Below are positions 24,562 to 32,816 of a DNA stretch of 34,395 nt, one piece after another. The notes below the pieces were generated by a model. It was not told the origin of the DNA, searched no databases, and saw only the letters and a program-made list of their open reading frames with translations. The position numbers and the translations under genes were made by a program. The number at the start of each line of letters is the position of its first letter. The stretch's first letter is position 1. The DNA lies in the NCBI GenBank assembly GCA_026390835.1, contig JAPLFD010000008.1, forward strand, positions 1 to 34,395, in the 5' to 3' direction. The DNA comes from Sphingobacteriales bacterium. GTDB taxonomy: Bacteria; Bacteroidota; Bacteroidia; Sphingobacteriales; Sphingobacteriaceae.

Positions 24562-25872
24562 ATGATGAAGGTTCTCAAGTTTGGCGGTACATCGGTAGGT
24601 AGTCCCGAACGCATGAAAAAACTGCTGGCTATTATCCGCCCCGAAACTCCTCGGTTGGTGGTTTTATCTGCTGTATCGGGCACTACGAATAAATTGGTAG
24701 AAATTGCCTTTTTTTTTGAGGCTGGAGATAAAAACAAAGCTGTAACCGCTATCGAAAAATTGCGTGCAGAATACAATCAGTTTATTGTCGAACTCTTTGC
24801 AACCGAACAGGGTTTAATCGATGGAAAAAATACGCTCGATTATCACTTTGGATTATTAGAATCGATAGCTAACGATTTATTTACTATTACAGAAGAGAAA
24901 ATTACTTTGGCTCAGGGTGAATTGATATCTACCACTTTATTTCATTATTACCTTAAGGAAATTGGTGTACACTCGGTATTATTACCGGCCCTAGATTTTA
25001 TGAAGGTAGATGAAGATCACGAGCCCATGGTTGATTTTATTACCGAGCATATTACACCACTATTGGCCCAAAAATCTAATTTGTACATTACTCAAGGCTA
25101 TATTTGCCGCAACGCCTATGGCCAAATAGATAATTTGCGTAGGGGAGGAAGTGATTATACGGCTTCGCTTATTGGAGCCGCTATTCGTTCGGAAGAAGTG
25201 CAAATTTGGACTGATATTGATGGGATGCACAACAACGATCCCCGTATGGTTAAGGGAACCAAACCCATAGCCAATTTAACTTTCGATGAGGCAGCAGAGC
25301 TGGCTTATTTCGGTGCAAAAATACTGCATCCGCAGAGCGTTTTCCCTGCTCAGAAATACAAAATACCCGTCCGTTTGCTAAATACCATGGAGCCGGAAGC
25401 CCCTGGAACCTTGATTAGTTCGTTTAGTGAACCAGGAAAGATAAAATCGATTGCCGCTAAAGACGGAATTACTGCTATTAAAATACAATCGAGCCGCATG
25501 CTTTTGGCCTATGGTTTTTTACGTAGAGTATTCGAAATATTCGAGCGTTTTAAAACACCGATTGATATGATTACTACTTCGGAAGTTGCTGTATCGTTAA
25601 CTATTGACGATACTCGTAATTTGGAAGATATTTTAAAAGAGTTGGATAAATTTGGTACCGTTGAATTGGATAAAGACCAAACTATTATCTGTGTTGTTGG
25701 CGATTTTGGTGCTGATAAACACGGCTATGCCGCTCGGGTATTTGAGGCTTTAAAACACATTCCAATCCGAATGATTTCTTACGGTGGAAGTAATTACAAC
25801 GTGTCGTTATTGGTAAAAACTGCCGATAAAACCGAAGCGCTTCGTTCGCTTCATAACCGCTTATTTGAGTAG
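24562..25872 (+). CDS. lysC: Aspartate kinase (monofunctional)
   Basis: 436 residues. The nucleotide loop KFGGTSVGSPERMKK lies at about 5-19, the TQGYICRN and GRGGSD-like RRGGSDYTASLIGAAI motifs near 180-215, and the aspartate-binding region E-V-Q-I-W-T-D-I-D-G-M near 213-223. C-terminal ACT domains (about 300-436) contain F-L-R-R-V-F-E-I-F and SYGGSNYNVSLLV. The enzyme phosphorylates aspartate at the start of the lysine, threonine, methionine and diaminopimelate pathways; the ACT domains suggest end-product control. Two Met codons start the frame. No homoserine dehydrogenase part is fused. The lysA start follows its stop by one base. Confidence 0.94.
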   Translation: MMKVLKFGGTSVGSPERMKKLLAIIRPETPRLVVLSAVSGTTNKLVEIAFFFEAGDKNKAVTAIEKLRAEYNQFIVELFATEQGLIDGKNTLDYHFGLLESIANDLFTITEEKITLAQGELISTTLFHYYLKEIGVHSVLLPALDFMKVDEDHEPMVDFITEHITPLLAQKSNLYITQGYICRNAYGQIDNLRRGGSDYTASLIGAAIRSEEVQIWTDIDGMHNNDPRMVKGTKPIANLTFDEAAELAYFGAKILHPQSVFPAQKYKIPVRLLNTMEPEAPGTLISSFSEPGKIKSIAAKDGITAIKIQSSRMLLAYGFLRRVFEIFERFKTPIDMITTSEVAVSLTIDDTRNLEDILKELDKFGTVELDKDQTIICVVGDFGADKHGYAARVFEALKHIPIRMISYGGSNYNVSLLVKTADKTEALRSLHNRLFE

Positions 25873-25873
25873 T

Positions 25874-27034
25874 ATGAGCACGTTTAGCCCCGAAATTATC
25901 AGCCAATTAATAGCGGCAGAAAGCCCATGCTATTACTACGATATGCGTTTGTTGCAAGCAACCTTACAAGCCTGTAAAAAAGCTGCCGATGCACACCATT
26001 TTAAGGTACACTATGCCTTAAAAGCGAATTTTAATGAACCCATTTTGGCCGCCATTCATCAACAGGGTTTTGGTGCCGATTGTGTGAGTGGAAATGAAGT
26101 GTTGCAAGCTTTGAAGACAGGCTTTGAGCCTAAAGAAATTGTATTTGCGGGCGTTGGTAAAACAGACAAAGAAATTCTAAACGCTTTACAACACGATATT
26201 TTCTGTTTCAATGTAGAATCGGTTGAAGAGTTGCGAATTATTAATGAATTGGCCGCAAGCCAACAGAAAACTGCCCGAATTGCTATTCGCATAAACCCAA
26301 ACGTAGATGCCAAAACACATCAATACATTACTACCGGTTTAGAGGAAAATAAATTTGGTGTAAATGCCTGGGAATTAAATGATTGTATTGAGGTATTGAA
26401 ACAATCGCCTAATTTAGAATTAATTGGTATTCACTTTCATGTGGGTTCACAGGTGAAAGATTTAGATGTATTTAAAAGCCTTTGTTTAAAAGTAAATGAG
26501 TTTAATACCTGGTTCGCAGATCGTGGTTTTAATCTTCGTGTGTTAAATGTGGGTGGTGGCTTAGGTGTAAATTATTACCATCCCGATGAAGAGCCTATGG
26601 TTGATTTTGTAACTTATTTTGCCATTTTCAATCAGTTTCTAGAGCGCAAAAAAGGCCAAGAAGTCCATTTCGAATTAGGACGCTCTTTGGTTGCTGCCTG
26701 CGGGACCTTAATTAGCCGAGTGTTGTACATTAAAAAGGGATTGAAAAAGAATTTTATGATTTTAGATGCCGGTATGACCGAATTGATGCGTCCGGCATTG
26801 TACCAAGCCTATCATAAAATTGAAAATTTAAGTCGAATAGACGAAAAGTCTACTATAAACTACGATGTGGTGGGCCCAATTTGTGAAAGTACCGATACCT
26901 TTGGCAAAGAAGTTGAACTTCCAGCCTCTCAACGTGGTGATTTGGTAGCCATTCGTACTGCGGGAGCATATGGAGAAGTCATGGTTTCTCGATACAATTT
27001 GAGAGAACCCATTCAGGCGGTGTACTCTGTATAA
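25874..27034 (+). CDS. lysA: Diaminopimelate decarboxylase
   Basis: 386 residues from the ATG at 25874. A TTG nine bases upstream, overlapping the kinase stop, is also in frame but less likely. It is a PLP fold-type III enzyme: the lysine K50 in HYALKANFN binds PLP, H-F-H-V-G-S-Q and NVGGGLGVNY form the phosphate site, ELGRSLVAACG follows, and GPICESTDTF carries the catalytic Cys of the dimer partner. It makes lysine from meso-diaminopimelate, the last step of the pathway that aspartate kinase opens. The gene pair is a clear lysine/cell-wall module. Its stop abuts the gcdH stop with no spacer. Confidence 0.95.
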   Translation: MSTFSPEIISQLIAAESPCYYYDMRLLQATLQACKKAADAHHFKVHYALKANFNEPILAAIHQQGFGADCVSGNEVLQALKTGFEPKEIVFAGVGKTDKEILNALQHDIFCFNVESVEELRIINELAASQQKTARIAIRINPNVDAKTHQYITTGLEENKFGVNAWELNDCIEVLKQSPNLELIGIHFHVGSQVKDLDVFKSLCLKVNEFNTWFADRGFNLRVLNVGGGLGVNYYHPDEEPMVDFVTYFAIFNQFLERKKGQEVHFELGRSLVAACGTLISRVLYIKKGLKKNFMILDAGMTELMRPALYQAYHKIENLSRIDEKSTINYDVVGPICESTDTFGKEVELPASQRGDLVAIRTAGAYGEVMVSRYNLREPIQAVYSV

Positions 27035-28228
27035 TTACTCAAACGCATTCATTCCGGTTATATCCATGCCGGTAATAAGTAAATGAATATCGTGTGTGCC
27101 TTCATACGTAACCACCGATTCTAGGTTCATCATGTGGCGCATAATGGGAAATTCGCCAGTAATGCCCATGCCACCCAACATTTGCCGAGCTTCTCTAGAC
27201 ACATTTAAAGCAGTTTCTACACCATTTCGTTTTGCCATTGATATTTGAGCTGGGGTGGCTTTATCTTCATTTTTAAGAACTCCCAATCGCCAATTTAAGA
27301 GTTGGCCTTTGGTTATTTCTGTGATCATTTCGGCCAATTTCTTTTGTTGCAATTGAAATCCACCAATAGGTTTACCAAATTGTATACGTTCTTTTGAATA
27401 ACGCAAAGCCGTATCGTAGCAATCCATAGCGGCACCTAATGCACCCCAGGCAATGCCAAAACGGGCTTGGTTTAAACAACTTAAAGGCCCTTTTAAGCCT
27501 TTTACATTCGGTAATATATTTTCTTTGGGCACTTTTACGTTATCAAATACCAATTCGCCGGTAGCCGATGCTCGTAAACTCCATTTATTATGCGTTTCGG
27601 GCGTCGAAAAACCTTCCATATCACGCTCAACTATTATACCTTTAATGTCGCCTTGTTCGTTTTTGGCCCATACTACAGCAATATCTGCAAAAGGAGCATT
27701 AGAAATCCACAACTTAGCACCATTTAAAATAACGTGGTCGCCTGCATCCGTAAAGTGCGTAACCATACCGGCAGGGTTCGAGCCAAAATCAGGTTCCGTT
27801 AAACCAAAACATCCCATCCATTCACCCGCAGCTAGTTTTGGCAAATATTTTTTTCGCTGTTCCTCCGATCCAAAAGCGTAAATGGGGTACATGACCAATG
27901 AGCCTTGTACTGAAGCGGTAGAGCGAATGCCTGAATCGCCACGTTCCAATTCCTGCATCATTAAACCATAGGAAATATAATCTAAGCCAGCTCCTCCGTA
28001 TTCAACCGGTATAGTTGGACCGAATACACCAATTTCGCCTAGGCCTTTGATTAAATGTTTCGGGAACTCTGCCTTTTGAGCAAATTCCTCTATAATAGGA
28101 CTTAGTTCTTTTTTCACCCAGCTGCGCACACTATCGCGAATCAAGCGTTGTTCATCGTTCAGCAAGTCATCCACTACATAATAATCGGGTGCTTCAAACA
28201 AATCTTTTTTTGAGGAGGGGGTATGCAT
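27035..28228 (-). CDS. gcdH: Glutaryl-CoA dehydrogenase-type acyl-CoA dehydrogenase
   Basis: 397 residues. FAD and substrate motifs are GCFGLTEPDFGSNPAGM (about 133-149), KLWISNAPFADIAVVWA, and the GcdH-like end MRHMMNLESVVTYEGTHDIH with the catalytic Glu near 376. That Arg-His-x-x-N-L-E...TYEGTHDIH arrangement separates glutaryl-CoA dehydrogenases from short-chain acyl-CoA dehydrogenases. It oxidises and decarboxylates glutaryl-CoA to crotonyl-CoA in lysine and tryptophan breakdown, passing electrons to ETF (etfAB at 2.2-4.0 kb). No other gene of that route is present. A -7 box lies 27 bases before the ATG. Confidence 0.9.
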   Translation of the reverse strand: MHTPSSKKDLFEAPDYYVVDDLLNDEQRLIRDSVRSWVKKELSPIIEEFAQKAEFPKHLIKGLGEIGVFGPTIPVEYGGAGLDYISYGLMMQELERGDSGIRSTASVQGSLVMYPIYAFGSEEQRKKYLPKLAAGEWMGCFGLTEPDFGSNPAGMVTHFTDAGDHVILNGAKLWISNAPFADIAVVWAKNEQGDIKGIIVERDMEGFSTPETHNKWSLRASATGELVFDNVKVPKENILPNVKGLKGPLSCLNQARFGIAWGALGAAMDCYDTALRYSKERIQFGKPIGGFQLQQKKLAEMITEITKGQLLNWRLGVLKNEDKATPAQISMAKRNGVETALNVSREARQMLGGMGITGEFPIMRHMMNLESVVTYEGTHDIHLLITGMDITGMNAFE

Positions 28229-28255
28229 TTTTCAGGTTGATTAGTAGCTATTTAT

Positions 28256-28263
28256 CAAAAATA
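28256..28263 (-). promoter_or_regulatory. -7 box (TATTTTTG) before gcdH
   Basis: An exact TAnnTTTG match on the minus strand with 27 bases to the gcdH ATG, giving a leader of about 23 bases. Within the same 99-bp gap the divergent folB box lies 52 bp away. Confidence 0.55.
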
Positions 28264-28315
28264 GGTAAAAGCGAATTTTATATCTCAAAAAAACGAATAA
28301 TTCTCTCCATTCGTC

Positions 28316-28323
28316 TATTTTTG
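28316..28323 (+). promoter_or_regulatory. -7 box (TATTTTTG) next to the folB ATG
   Basis: An exact TAnnTTTG match with only four bases (TTGC) before the ATG at 28328. This predicts transcription starting at the A of the ATG. Confidence 0.55.
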
Positions 28324-28327
28324 TTGC

Positions 28328-28693
28328 ATGAATTCGGTACTAAAAACAGTTGCTTTACGAGATGTTCGATTTTATGCCTACCACGGCTACTATCCGGAAG
28401 AGCAGAAAATTGGCGGTGTTTTTTATGTGGATATAGTGGTAAGTGTATCTGCAATCAATTCGGCTAGTGATCAATTAGCCGATACCCTGAATTACGAACA
28501 CTTATTTGCTATGGCCAAAGAAGAAATGCAGAAAACTAGTAAATTAATTGAGACACCTGCAAAGCATATACTGAATAGGGTGTTGGAGGCTTTTCCTACC
28601 TTAGCACGTGTAGAAGTTAATATACGTAAAGCCCATCCACCTTTAGCTGGTGAAGTAGCCTATGCAGAAGTGAGTTTAATACATACCGCATGA
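28328..28693 (+). CDS. folB: Dihydroneopterin aldolase
   Basis: 121 residues, the family's usual size. Active-site positions can be aligned by eye: H19 and E24/E25 in YHGYYPEEQ, Y56 in DTLNYEHLF, and K101 in VNIRKAHPP. It cleaves 7,8-dihydroneopterin to 6-hydroxymethyl-dihydropterin and glycolaldehyde in folate synthesis. The downstream FAD oxidase begins inside its last codons (ATGA overlap). A glycolate-oxidase-like partner could in principle deal with C2 products, but that link is only a guess. The start is fixed by the only nearby Met and by the -7 box four bases before it. Confidence 0.94.
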   Translation: MNSVLKTVALRDVRFYAYHGYYPEEQKIGGVFYVDIVVSVSAINSASDQLADTLNYEHLFAMAKEEMQKTSKLIETPAKHILNRVLEAFPTLARVEVNIRKAHPPLAGEVAYAEVSLIHTA

Positions 28694-30093
28694 GCCTGAG
28701 CTATAGTCCAATAACTTCAGAATTTATAAGCCAGCTAAAGACTTTAATGGGCGAAGCCTTTGTGCTTACTCAACAGTCTGAATTGGCCCCCTATGCCCAA
28801 GACGAAACGGAGGATTTAATCTATTTTCCCGAGGTAGTCGTAAAACCACAAAGCGCCGAGGAGATATCTCAAGTGCTAAAATGGTGCAACGAGTATATCG
28901 TGCCGCTCACTCCCCGAGGTGCCGGAACGGGCTTAAGTGGAGCTGCTTTACCCATTTACGGTGGGTTGCTGTTATCTATGGAGCGGTTTAATTCTATTTT
29001 AGAGATTGATGAACAAAATTTACAAGCTCGGGTACAATCGGGGGTAATAACCGAAGTGTTTATGAATGCGGTGGAAGAGAAGGGTTTGTATTACCCGGTA
29101 GATCCATCGAGTAAGGGCTCGTGCTTTTTAGGAGGCAACGTAGCGCATGGCAGTGGTGGACCAAGAGTGGTAAAATACGGCACTATTAGAGAGTATATTT
29201 TGAATTTAAAAGTGGTCTTGCCTACCGGAGAAATTATCTGGACCGGTGCCAATACGCTCAAATTTGCCTCGGGCTACAACCTCACTCAGTTGTTTATTGG
29301 CTCGGAGGGTACTTTAGGCATTGTAACCGAAATAGTGGTGAAATTAATTCCAAAGCCAGCCCAAAACGTATTATTGTTAGCTTCTTTTACCTCAAATGAA
29401 CATGCTTGTGAAGCGGTTTCGGCTATTTTTAGAGCCGGTATTACGCCATCGGCGGTGGAGTTTATGGAGCGCAAAGGGGTGGAGTGGGTGATGAAAAACG
29501 ATGGCGTGGTATTTGATTTAAAAGACCAAGTTGCTGCACTTTTATTAATTGAACTTGATGGACCATCTTTAGATGCTTTATATGAAACGGGCGAACAACT
29601 AAATGCGGTTTTAGAACAGTACCAGTGTGTAGAAGTTCTTTTTGCCGATACCACTTCACAAAAAGAAGAACTATGGCGTATGCGCAGAACCATGGCCGTT
29701 TCGGTTAAAGCAAATTCGGTGTATAAAGAAGAAGATACGGTAGTTCCTCGAGCGGCTTTGCCTCAATTGATAGCAGGCATTAAGCGCATTGGTCTTGTTT
29801 ATGGTTTCGAATCTATTTGTTATGGACATGCAGGCGATGGAAATTTACATGTGAATATTCTAAAAGGCACCATGAGCGATGAAGATTGGCAGCATAAATT
29901 AAAAAAAGGCATCGCCGAAATTTTTGAACTCACGGTTTCTTTGGATGGAACACTTTCTGGAGAGCATGGCATTGGTTTGGTACAAAAAGAATACATGCAT
30001 CTCAAATTTTCGGAAGTGCATTTAAACCTCATGCGCCATATTAAACAGGTTTTTGATCCCCACGGAATACTCAATCCCGGTAAAATATTTTAA
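28690..30093 (+). CDS. FAD-linked oxidase, glycolate oxidase GlcD / D-lactate dehydrogenase type
   Basis: 467 residues. The FAD_binding_4 (PCMH) domain covers about 35-215, with the FAD loops TPRGAGTGLSGAALP near 75-89 and GSEGTLGIVTEIV near 205. The FAD-oxidase C domain carries YGHAGDGNLHVNI and SGEHGIG near the C-terminus, whose His residues bind substrate or metal. The family oxidises 2-hydroxy acids such as glycolate or D-lactate. No GlcE or GlcF partner is present, so a D-lactate dehydrogenase role is at least as likely. It overlaps folB by four bases. Confidence 0.88.
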   Translation: MSLSYSPITSEFISQLKTLMGEAFVLTQQSELAPYAQDETEDLIYFPEVVVKPQSAEEISQVLKWCNEYIVPLTPRGAGTGLSGAALPIYGGLLLSMERFNSILEIDEQNLQARVQSGVITEVFMNAVEEKGLYYPVDPSSKGSCFLGGNVAHGSGGPRVVKYGTIREYILNLKVVLPTGEIIWTGANTLKFASGYNLTQLFIGSEGTLGIVTEIVVKLIPKPAQNVLLLASFTSNEHACEAVSAIFRAGITPSAVEFMERKGVEWVMKNDGVVFDLKDQVAALLLIELDGPSLDALYETGEQLNAVLEQYQCVEVLFADTTSQKEELWRMRRTMAVSVKANSVYKEEDTVVPRAALPQLIAGIKRIGLVYGFESICYGHAGDGNLHVNILKGTMSDEDWQHKLKKGIAEIFELTVSLDGTLSGEHGIGLVQKEYMHLKFSEVHLNLMRHIKQVFDPHGILNPGKIF

Positions 30094-30111
30094 AATACGG
30101 CTTGGGATGGT

Positions 30112-30119
30112 TATTTTTG
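30112..30119 (+). promoter_or_regulatory. -7 box (TATTTTTG) next to the 30124 ATG
   Basis: An exact TAnnTTTG match with four bases (AGCT) before the ATG at 30124. The octamer is identical to folB's and so is the distance, again predicting a leaderless message within an otherwise operon-like run. Confidence 0.5.
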
Positions 30120-30123
30120 AGCT

Positions 30124-31434
30124 ATGGCCCGTGAATTACTAGAAACAAAGCGTAAAGCATTAAAAATTAACCTAGATCCGAATATTTACGGAACTTTCGC
30201 CGAAATTGGTGCAGGGCAAGAGGTAGCTCGTAATTTTTTCACAGCAGGTGCTGCATCCGGAACCATTGCAAAAACCATGTCGGCCTATGATATGTTGTTT
30301 AGTAATTCCATTTACGGTAGCGAAGAAAATGGTAGATATGTAAGCAAATCTAGGTTAGATAAAATGCTTAGCCACGAGTTTGAGCTATTGACTGAGCGTT
30401 TAAATGGCCCAGAATATGCTTCAAAAACTTTTTTTGCCTTTGCCGACACCGTAACCACCTTAAATTTTAGTAAAAGTAACGATCCGCATGGTTGGTTAGG
30501 CCTCCGTTTTCAAACAGAACCTAATGGGCCTGCCAACGATATTGTTTTTCACGTGCGTTTGTTAGATAGCGATGCTAGCTTGCAACAACACGTACTGGGT
30601 GTATTGGGTGTAAATTTGGTATATGCTGCGTATTTTCACCATCAAAATATTCAAACCATGATTGAATCTTTGGCCGATAATTTGGCTCAAGGATCGGTAG
30701 AAATTGATATGGTAAGCCTACATGGGCCGGCCTTTAAAGATGCCGATGACCGCCTAGTAAATCTCTATTTAATTGCTAAAGGATTTTCTAGTGCAGCTAT
30801 TTTTAATCCAAATGCCGAAGCTTGCCAAAGCAAAGATGTGTTGTACAAAAAGGATGTGATGATTTTGCGTACTAAATTTGGACAAAAGTCTAACCCTAAT
30901 TTCGATTTATTAAATACCGCCGTAGCTCAGTTTAAACGTTCTCAAAATGTAAAGGATGAGCAAGTAATCGTGTTAATAGAAGTGTTGATGACCAATCTGT
31001 TAGACAGCTCTAAAGAAGTAAGTGCAGCAGATTTAGATGCTTTTGCAAGTAGAGCAGAGGCCTTATGTGCTACCGGAAATTATGTAATAGTTTCAAACTA
31101 TACCCGTAATCATAAATTAGCACAGTATTTAAGCCGTTGTAGTCCGCATAGTGTAGGTATTTCTACCAACATTTCTAATTTAAAACACATTTTTACTGCC
31201 GAGGAGTATGGCGAAAATTACACCGATGAATTATTGGCTTATGTGAGTGATTTGTTCAGTAAAAATGTAAAATTATATGCTTATCCGTATTTAGATAAGA
31301 CCAATAACCAAATTATCACGACCCAGAACATGCCAGTTTCTCCAGAGGCAAAACCTTTATTCGATTTCTTGGTGAGTAATGGCTATATCTCAGACATTGA
31401 TGGTTTTGATGCCAAAGATGTGAAAACGGTTTAG
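30124..31434 (+). CDS. Conserved protein of unknown function, 436 residues
   Basis: A soluble protein with no signal peptide or membrane helix. The N-terminus looks highly constrained: LDPNIYGTFAEIGAGQEVARN at about 17-37, then AGAASGTIAKTMSAYDM at 41-57, with F and Y filling many positions. Further segments are TVTTLNFSKSNDPHGWLG, QTEPNGPANDIVFHVRLLD and GVLGVNLVYAAYFHHQN. From memory, near-identical N-termini occur widely in Bacteroidota and beyond under conflicting names (TonB receptor, nicotinate-nucleotide adenylyltransferase). I see neither a TonB plug and barrel nor an HxGH nucleotidyltransferase motif. It follows the FAD oxidase by 30 bp and has its own -7 box. Its stop overlaps yajQ's stop by four bases. 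Confidence 0.8.
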   Translation: MARELLETKRKALKINLDPNIYGTFAEIGAGQEVARNFFTAGAASGTIAKTMSAYDMLFSNSIYGSEENGRYVSKSRLDKMLSHEFELLTERLNGPEYASKTFFAFADTVTTLNFSKSNDPHGWLGLRFQTEPNGPANDIVFHVRLLDSDASLQQHVLGVLGVNLVYAAYFHHQNIQTMIESLADNLAQGSVEIDMVSLHGPAFKDADDRLVNLYLIAKGFSSAAIFNPNAEACQSKDVLYKKDVMILRTKFGQKSNPNFDLLNTAVAQFKRSQNVKDEQVIVLIEVLMTNLLDSSKEVSAADLDAFASRAEALCATGNYVIVSNYTRNHKLAQYLSRCSPHSVGISTNISNLKHIFTAEEYGENYTDELLAYVSDLFSKNVKLYAYPYLDKTNNQIITTQNMPVSPEAKPLFDFLVSNGYISDIDGFDAKDVKTV

Positions 31435-31922
31435 TTCCGCATATTAATAAACTGCAGGGGTTGGCCAAAATCTTGGCTACGGCAAAGAGAAATTACCGCC
31501 TGTAAATCATCTAATTTCTTGCCTTGCACACGCAATTGGTCATCCATTATAGAAGCTTGCACTTTTATGCCACTATCTTTTATGTTTTTAACCAATTTTT
31601 TGGCAGTTTCTTTATCAATACCTTCTTTAATTTTAATTTCTTTGCGAATCATATTGCCCGATGCATAGTGCTCTTTTCCCACATCTAGGCAAGCTGGATC
31701 GATTTGCTGTTTTACCATTCTAGAAATAATAGCATCTTGAATGGCTTTTAACCGCATATCGTCTTCGGTAACAATAAGCACCGTATTGGTTTTTTTATCT
31801 AATTCTACGCTGCTGTTTGACCCATTAAAATCATAACGGTTCAAGATTTCCTTTTTGGCTGTATTAATGGCGTTATCTAAGGTTTGGCCATCTACTTTAC
31901 TCACAATATCAAATGAAGGCAT
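31431..31922 (-). CDS. yajQ: YajQ family nucleotide-binding protein
   Basis: 163 residues with the exact family start MPSFDIVSKVD, then NRYDFNGSNSSVELD, a KEIKIKEGIDKETAKKLVK helix and strand, and the end QDFGQPLQFINMRN. YajQ proteins have two ferredoxin-like domains, bind cyclic di-GMP in Xanthomonas and also bind nucleic acids in other settings. The ligand here is unproven. It lies 29 bases downstream of the DUF3050 gene on the same strand. Confidence 0.95.
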   Translation of the reverse strand: MPSFDIVSKVDGQTLDNAINTAKKEILNRYDFNGSNSSVELDKKTNTVLIVTEDDMRLKAIQDAIISRMVKQQIDPACLDVGKEHYASGNMIRKEIKIKEGIDKETAKKLVKNIKDSGIKVQASIMDDQLRVQGKKLDDLQAVISLCRSQDFGQPLQFINMRN

Positions 31923-31951
31923 ATTTTTTATTTTAAATATACGTAAATAGA

Positions 31952-32734
31952 TTAGGCAAGTTCAGCTTGTTTTTCTAAAGCAAGCATAACGCCATCCCAG
32001 AGGCCAATTCTATGCATTAATCCGAGTTTAACGGCTTCTAAAGCTTCTGCTTGTTTAAATTCATCAGCAGCAATTAAATTTTCGGTCATAGCGATAGCCA
32101 AATGGCTATGGTGGTCGCCATCAACTTCTATATGACGTTCTAAATAATACTGAAAAATTGCCGCTTCATTGCTAGTTTTGGTATTGATGTCTTTCACCAA
32201 AGCAATAAACATATCAGGAATTAAATCTTCACGACCAAAAGTAAATACTGCTGCTTGAACGTGAGGCTTGTTTTCTTCAATCACATTAAAGGTATAGCGT
32301 ACAAAGTTTTTGATACTTTCATCAATATCCAATTGGTTTAGTGCTTCTGTTATAGATTCACCATTTGTAATATATTCAATCAGCTGGTTTATTGTTGAAG
32401 TTTCAGCTCCAGCTTGCTGCATGGCATTTAAATAAAGTTCAAAATGACTAATATGATTGCCATCTTGGTCAACATCACTTTCTTCGCCTACCACAATTTC
32501 GTTAATTAAAAAGCGTGTAGCAGGTGAACCTACGGGCAGCCAAGGAGTTTTTACACAGGTAAGATTGCATTGCAATGCTTTTAAAAGCGACATGAAATCC
32601 CATACAGCAAATACATGGTGCTGCATAAATATGCGTAAATCGTTTGTTGAGTTAATTCTCTTGTAAACCGGATGGTTTACTAACTTTTGCCTTAATTCGG
32701 CAATATCTTGTTGAATAAATTGAGTGCTGGTCAT
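31952..32734 (-). CDS. DUF3050 family protein, haem-oxygenase-like fold
   Basis: 260 residues, mostly helical. DUF3050 segments are FMQHHVFAVWDFMSLLKALQ at 36-55, W-L-P-V-G, FLINEIVVGEESD at 75-87, HISHFELYL at 94-102, and YYLERHIEVDGDHH at 196-209. His, Glu and Asp residues at regular helical spacing (H40, E79, E84/E85, H97, E199, H201, D205, H208) recall the haem-oxygenase-like diiron oxidases, but I cannot confirm a metal site. Function unknown. A TATACTTG box (one mismatch) lies seven bases before the ATG. It is the gene upstream of yajQ. Confidence 0.82.
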   Translation of the reverse strand: MTSTQFIQQDIAELRQKLVNHPVYKRINSTNDLRIFMQHHVFAVWDFMSLLKALQCNLTCVKTPWLPVGSPATRFLINEIVVGEESDVDQDGNHISHFELYLNAMQQAGAETSTINQLIEYITNGESITEALNQLDIDESIKNFVRYTFNVIEENKPHVQAAVFTFGREDLIPDMFIALVKDINTKTSNEAAIFQYYLERHIEVDGDHHSHLAIAMTENLIAADEFKQAEALEAVKLGLMHRIGLWDGVMLALEKQAELA

Positions 32735-32816
32735 ACTTCTGCAAGTATAACCAGTCTTTTTTACCCAATATAATTTAAGTTAGAATTTGAATATTTGATG
32801 ACAACATTCAGTGTTT

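Noticed and set aside
25865-25873. A TTG start for lysA overlapping the aspartate kinase stop
   Set aside because: It adds only three residues. The ATG one base after the kinase stop is the more usual start. It cannot be fully excluded.
30124-31434. Calling the 436-residue protein a TonB-dependent receptor or nicotinate-nucleotide adenylyltransferase
   Set aside because: It has no signal peptide, plug or barrel strands, and no HxGH nucleotidyltransferase motif. Left as unknown.
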